DNA of 64,000 nt from Candidatus Melainabacteria bacterium (GTDB lineage: Bacteria > Cyanobacteriota > Vampirovibrionia > Obscuribacterales > Obscuribacteraceae): NCBI GenBank assembly GCA_013288645.1, contig JABDBL010000002.1:1-64000 (forward strand), given 5' to 3'. Positions 57,050 through 64,000 of this stretch are shown here, one piece after another. The position numbers and the translations under genes were made by a program. Within the stretch, counting starts at the first letter, position 1. The number at the start of each line of letters is the position of its first letter. The notes beneath the pieces are model-generated. The model was not told the origin of the DNA. It did not search any database and was given only the letters and a program-made list of their open reading frames with translations.

Positions 57050-58837
57050 TTAATTGGGGGCTAGCGGTGAAGATATACGCACCTCAATGCCTAGTCCACC
57101 CGAATAGGCGGATTTTCTCAAACTCCGCGGCAATTGTGCACCGTCATCACAAAGCAACTGCGAACCGAAAAGAGGAATCGCCCCCCCTGGGCAAACTTGG
57201 CCAGTTAGAATAATACCCCCTGGCTTCCTATTGGCTACCGCTGCAGCAAATGCATCATTGATATATAAACTGAGGTCAGACCAATTGACTGGATCTCCAG
57301 GCATTGGTTGTCCAGCATGCTTACCACCGGCAAATGTTCCCATTGTATGAACTTGATCACGGCAAACGACAGTCCAATTGCTACCACCAATTAATGCGGG
57401 CGTAGCATTGATTGCATAAAATTGATTTTCATCGATTCGAATGTCTGCAAACGGATTGAGTTTAAGTCTAGAGATTATCACATTGCCATCTGCTGTAATC
57501 TCAGCAACAAAGATACAGGCAATACCAATTTCTGATTGATTACCATTACCCAAAGGTTGATTTAAAGCACCAATAATTGCATCCGCTTTCGGCAACGCGT
57601 AATTGCTCCTCAGCCAATCGTAAAAAGCCTGAGCAAATACCGCACTAGCTCCAAGCTGAGTGATACCATTGTTTAATGGTTGTAAATAAGCGTAAGTATC
57701 AGCTGGAAAATCACCCTTCATTGGAGTGTAGACATTCATAGCTGCACTCATTAATCCAGGGTTGTGGAGAATATCGGCCATACTATTAATCCCAACGGGA
57801 CACCCATCTGGAAAAGCCATTACGAAAATGGATGGTGCGGGTTGACACGTTATTGCATAAGGTTGCGCACATGCTTGACTAACTATTGTCTCATGCGATT
57901 TATTTTTATCCTGGGCAAAAAGATTTGACACCTGCCAAACAGCTTCTGCTTTCACTATAGAAGAAAGATATCGATTATTCCGTTCTGGAATAAACTCTCT
58001 TGATTCGATAAAAGCTTGTTGTTCATTCAAATCGTCATCAGTCTTTTTCAAACTTCTCGGAACAAATTGACTCGCATTGACAAGCACCGGTTCTGTTCCT
58101 ACGCTAGCAAATGAAAAATGCTCCGTACCTAGTGGTATGTCTATATAGGCCCTATAATAGCCGTTAATTTCTGTCTCAGGTTTTAAGTATCGATCTCTTT
58201 TTTTACTCGATTTCACCAGATTGGATACTGGCACCGGAGTGATTGTTTGTCCTCCATCTTTCAACCAACCAAGCGTTAATTTAAATTCTTCAGGATTTGC
58301 CGTAGTGAAAGACTGTAAACTTTTTTCATACATGCCCAAGGCATCGGCATAAGGATGTATTTCATTATCATCCATATCTCGCGCCACACTTGCCTCATTA
58401 TTAGATTTTGGACTCAAGGCTCGCTCTAGAACATGATCCAAACGTATTGCTGCTTCCCTGGCATGTCGAAGATCTACAAGAGCCAGCTCTTTAAGTTGCT
58501 CGTCACCGGTCTCCTGCGCAATTATATAAGCCAACCTAGTGGTCGCAATAATTGTATTTATACCGTGCACCGGTAGCGGCTCCCCATCTGCAGCCATTGT
58601 TGCTCTTCCAATGGCCCTTTGATCCGAAAGAGAGATAAAACCAAAATTGGGGTCGTTGATTACAATCTTCGAGAGATCTACAGACGCTTTCATGGCCGCC
58701 GACTCTAATGCTTGCCGGTACCTTTCTTTTTCAGTCATCAACAGTAAAATCCGACTGCCCAGCATAAAAAGCGCTATAACAACAAATGCTATAGCAATAT
58801 ATAAAACTATTAGCGACCCTTGCTTATTCCTTTCCAT
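57050..58837 (-). CDS. TadG-like exported protein
   Basis: A 595-aa protein whose N-terminus fits the TadE/TadG pilus-assembly group: a basic start (MERNKQGS), one helix (LIVLYIAIAFVVIALFMLGS, about 9-28) and then an alpha-helical stretch (ERYRQALESAAMKASVDLSK). The rest is exported and Ala/Pro/Asn-rich, with several Cys residues (CQPAP, CPVG). In TadG proteins this part carries a von Willebrand-like domain; I cannot recognise one here. No tad ATPase or pilin genes lie in the window. It precedes the secreted linker proteins and may share the surface pathway with them. Confidence 0.6.
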   Translation of the reverse strand: MERNKQGSLIVLYIAIAFVVIALFMLGSRILLLMTEKERYRQALESAAMKASVDLSKIVINDPNFGFISLSDQRAIGRATMAADGEPLPVHGINTIIATTRLAYIIAQETGDEQLKELALVDLRHAREAAIRLDHVLERALSPKSNNEASVARDMDDNEIHPYADALGMYEKSLQSFTTANPEEFKLTLGWLKDGGQTITPVPVSNLVKSSKKRDRYLKPETEINGYYRAYIDIPLGTEHFSFASVGTEPVLVNASQFVPRSLKKTDDDLNEQQAFIESREFIPERNNRYLSSIVKAEAVWQVSNLFAQDKNKSHETIVSQACAQPYAITCQPAPSIFVMAFPDGCPVGINSMADILHNPGLMSAAMNVYTPMKGDFPADTYAYLQPLNNGITQLGASAVFAQAFYDWLRSNYALPKADAIIGALNQPLGNGNQSEIGIACIFVAEITADGNVIISRLKLNPFADIRIDENQFYAINATPALIGGSNWTVVCRDQVHTMGTFAGGKHAGQPMPGDPVNWSDLSLYINDAFAAAVANRKPGGIILTGQVCPGGAIPLFGSQLLCDDGAQLPRSLRKSAYSGGLGIEVRISSPLAPN

Positions 58838-59195
58838 ATGGTGGCAATATATTCATATTTGGTGAACGCCGTTTAGAGGAAGTGAGATAGTTTATCGGCG
58901 TATATCAGCTGATTCTAATTGGCTGGGTGTATCGACCAATTGCTTTAAGATTACCAACTCATACTACCGTTAACTAATTAGGTTTTTAGCAACCAAGTGA
59001 TTACCCCGCCACCTATAATTATCCACAAAAGGCGGCAATTAAAACGTATCAGCTTAATCTCGCTCAATAACATTCCTTATCCGCATCAGCATAATTATTC
59101 TATAAAAGCTGGTACAACAATTATGCCAGACGGGCTTGCCGCCGCAATTCTTCAAGCCTGCACTACGGTTATCAGATCATTTTGTTTTGTGAAAT
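58838..59195. other. Intergenic region, about 360 bp
   Basis: No gene, RNA or repeat is convincing. It contains the start region of the TadG-like gene on the left and the 3' end of the pseudogene on the right. A short inverted repeat (AATTGG/CCAATT) near 58920 is of low significance. Confidence 0.4.
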
Positions 59196-60718
59196 TTATT
59201 TCAATTCCTGTTCTAACTTATTTATTTCGTTCTGCAAGTTTTGAATTTCTTGCGTTTGTCTTTCTATTTTAGATTGTTGTTTAGGCTTACCGGTTTCATT
59301 ACGTATGTCTTGTTGAAGCTCAGCCATTCTAGCCTGCTTATTCGCAACTTCCATTTCTATTCTGGCAGCTTTTTTGGCAGATGGAGGTGTCGCAGGTGGT
59401 GGCGGTGGTGGTGGCACAGGTGCTGGTGCTGGTGTTGGTGCCGGTGCCGGTGCCGGTGCTGGAGCCGGAGCAGGCGGGGGCGTTGATCCACCTGTTACTT
59501 TAAAAGCTAACACGAGGGGCATATTTCTATAAGTTACTTCTGTATCGGCTCCAAATAGAGTGAGATACAGAATGTTATGAGTTGAATCATATGTTGTCCC
59601 ACCAATTTGACACGTACAGGTATCGCCAAAAGGGAGAGTCGTATCCCACACTGCATACGGTACTACTTGCCAGGGCTGTTTTGTGCCATTTTTAGAAGCA
59701 ACAAAATCGTTAGCATCATAAGCCCATATTTTGGTGGTATACTGACCTCCCAGTGAATGTTGGCCTTTACCACCGTGGCAATTATCATTACAATTAGGCT
59801 CACCCTCTGAGTTGGGCCAGGCTCACCATAGCAGAAGGGACCTGTGCCCATAGAACCAAAATATAAGATTGAGCGAGTACCTGGTACAAATAATACTCCT
59901 CCAATTTGGGCAGTGCAGTTAAATTCAGTTGGTGGCGATGAATTAAATTCTCCAATTGTTGGATGGATCTGTGTTTGATAGTAAACATATGGGATGGCTG
60001 CTGCAGCTTGGCTGGAAGAAAGCTGGCTTGAATTAAAGCCAAATGCAGCCGGTCCGCACGATGTCCGAGAAGAAATGTTTGTTGCATATAGTCCAGTCAA
60101 ATAAGGAGCCCCCAAGTCGCCTTGCCAATTACTGGGAACAGGGCACATATAGCCACCGACATAGCCTCCGCCCATATTGCCGACCTGGCATAAACCCACC
60201 ACTGACATTATAGCCAAGTTGAGCGAGGATGTATAAAAGTGAGAAAACATAGTCGGGGTACCAGCATCATAATACACCCACCCAGTACCGATGAGCTGTC
60301 CATTCACAACCATCAGTCCACCTAATTCGTTTGCAGGATCTGATGAATCATTATATTGCAGCTTATCTAACACTGACGCAAATGGCTGTAAAACTGTAGC
60401 GGTGTTAAGAGAGTCTAAATTAGTGCTATTAACAAGTGAGGGAATAGAGATCTCTGCAATGTAATTGTCATAGACATGACTAGCCAGGAAAAGCGAGTTG
60501 TGAGCTGGATTATAGGCTATAGCTCCGCTGGTAAAACTGAAAATAGCATGGTTATCTGATCCGTATTGTCCATTTGGTACCCGAAATGCCCCCCAATATT
60601 GGAGGTTGCTTTGAGTGACCAAAGGTAATTGACTATTGGTGGTAGGCTGCGACTAGGCATTTGCGCCCAGACAAATAAATTGATTGGCTACTAGAGCAAT
60701 GGCCAGAAAAAATCTCAT
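59196..60718 (-). pseudogene. Pseudogene of a secreted protein with Pro/Ala linker and coiled-coil tail
   Basis: The reading frame begins with a signal peptide (MRFFLAIALVANQFICLGAN, then A) and is stopped at once by an in-frame TAG (60653-60655), then continues open for 330 codons. A second lesion, a one-base loss near 59814-59821 (GGGCC where GGGCCC is expected), shifts the frame. Reading across it restores a conserved-looking stretch (PNSEGEPNCNDNCHGGKG, then YDANDFVASKNGTKQPWQVV). The intact protein would be about 505 aa, with a Cys-rich N-terminal domain, a Pro/Ala linker and a C-terminal coiled coil ending NKLEQELK. Signal and tail closely match those of the next gene upstream. Confidence 0.75.
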
Positions 60719-60848
60719 TAGCAGTCCGGTTTTGTCAGTTAATAAGGACCTGATTGGAGAGTAATGCCAATAGTTCCATAAATAAGTTTTTTGCTTGTGC
60801 ACTAGCTTCTATTGCCTATAACTATATTTGAGTTTTCGCTAGCAGAAA

Positions 60849-63557
<2,709 letters not shown>

Positions 63558-63797
63558 AAACTGATTCTCCAGTTACTCTAGCGTTTATCAGCTTAGATGT
63601 ACTATTCGAAAAGCTATTAACCCCAATACTGCCCCATTTTCTATGCAGAATAACGAGAAATCGGTGAATTTAATTATTAATTGAAGAATTTTAGCTTGTA
63701 ATTGGCAGAAAGCAACTTTAAATGAATACGGCTTTTGCTGTTAACAAGGTAGCTCTATACAATTGTAGATTAATCCATATTATAAAATCCATTGTTT

Positions 63798-64000
63798 TTA
63801 TTTGGCTGGCAGCTTGACAGCAGTTCCTTTAATTAGAACTTTTTTTGCAGGAATTTGCTTAGGAGATGCTTGCTTAGCAGAATTTTGTTGGGCAGAAACT
63901 TGCTTGCCATATGTTTGTTTATATTTAGCAGCCTCTATAGCTTCCACTTCTGCAAAGGTCTTGGCTTTATTCATGACTGGATAAGATGGAAATTTGATCT
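63798..64000 (-). CDS. C-terminal end of a protein running off the window
   Basis: The minus strand has an open frame from the right edge to a TAA at 63798-63800, giving about 67 residues: KFPSYPVMNKAKTFAEVEAI, then a Lys/Gln/Ala-rich tail (KQVSAQQNSAKQASPKQIPA) ending VKLPAK. It could start at the Met near 63970 and encode a 58-aa peptide, but the frame continues to the edge. No domain is visible. Confidence 0.4.
   Translation of the reverse strand, partial: IKFPSYPVMNKAKTFAEVEAIEAAKYKQTYGKQVSAQQNSAKQASPKQIPAKKVLIKGTAVKLPAK

Noticed and set aside
63802-63984. Plus-strand frame of 60 codons at the right edge
   Set aside because: It is antisense to an open minus-strand frame with a Lys/Gln/Ala-rich tail that continues past the window, which is the more plausible gene end.

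Overview
The window is a stretch of a low-to-moderate GC bacterial chromosome. The clearest taxonomic marker is the RNA polymerase locus: the beta-prime subunit is split into two genes, rpoC1 (599 aa) and rpoC2 (1229 aa, with a sequence insertion of about 600 residues), downstream of rpoB. This is the cyanobacterial arrangement. No photosynthesis, phycobilisome or circadian gene is visible. The window is instead rich in TPR proteins, a DUF4388 protein, a TadG-like protein and large secreted proteins. My inference is a non-photosynthetic relative of Cyanobacteria (Vampirovibrionia/Melainabacteria, perhaps the Obscuribacterales). That placement is not proven from this sequence alone.

Layout. 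0-9.6 kb: end of an ABC-2 permease, an orphan AbiEi-like (DUF6088) regulator, a nitrilase-family amidase, a GT87-like membrane protein, tryptophanase, a HAD phosphatase and lineage-type hypothetical proteins. 9.7-9.95 kb: two identical 76-bp copies of a GC-rich dispersed repeat, with related copies in inverse orientation at 30.7 kb. 10-19 kb: DUF4388 protein, thiolase, panD, plsC and TPR/NHL proteins. 19-19.9 kb: an XRE-PIN toxin-antitoxin operon with a well-defined promoter and operator, abutting the 3' end of rpoC2. 19.9-29 kb: rpoC2-rpoC1-rpoB on the minus strand. 29.6-39.5 kb: xerC, a class A penicillin-binding protein coupled to a thioesterase, an acyl-CoA synthetase, a lipase-like hydrolase, a TPR protein and small membrane proteins.

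39.6-46.5 kb looks like a degraded genomic island. It starts at a tRNA-Gly(CCC) gene whose 3' end recurs, degenerate, at about 46.48 kb. In between are a short DUF4037 protein, an FMN reductase, a GC-rich SnoaL-like protein, a 'mobile mystery protein' A/B pair (XRE regulator plus Fic protein), remnants of an Mrr-type nuclease and an aldo/keto reductase, and an alcohol dehydrogenase. No integrase is seen.

46.7-56.9 kb holds a second GT87-like protein, a secreted protein with a three-copy internal repeat, an esterase, a glucoamylase-glucokinase pair (glucan to glucose to glucose-6-phosphate), a HAD phosphatase, and a sigma factor followed by a phosphoribosyltransferase. 57-64 kb is a surface-protein region: a TadG-like protein and two paralogous secreted proteins. 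Each paralog has a near-matching signal peptide, an N-terminal domain of its own, a Pro/Ala linker and a homologous C-terminal coiled coil. One of the two is a pseudogene with an in-frame stop and a frameshift. This modular secreted family, the dispersed repeat family and the island are the parts most worth following up.
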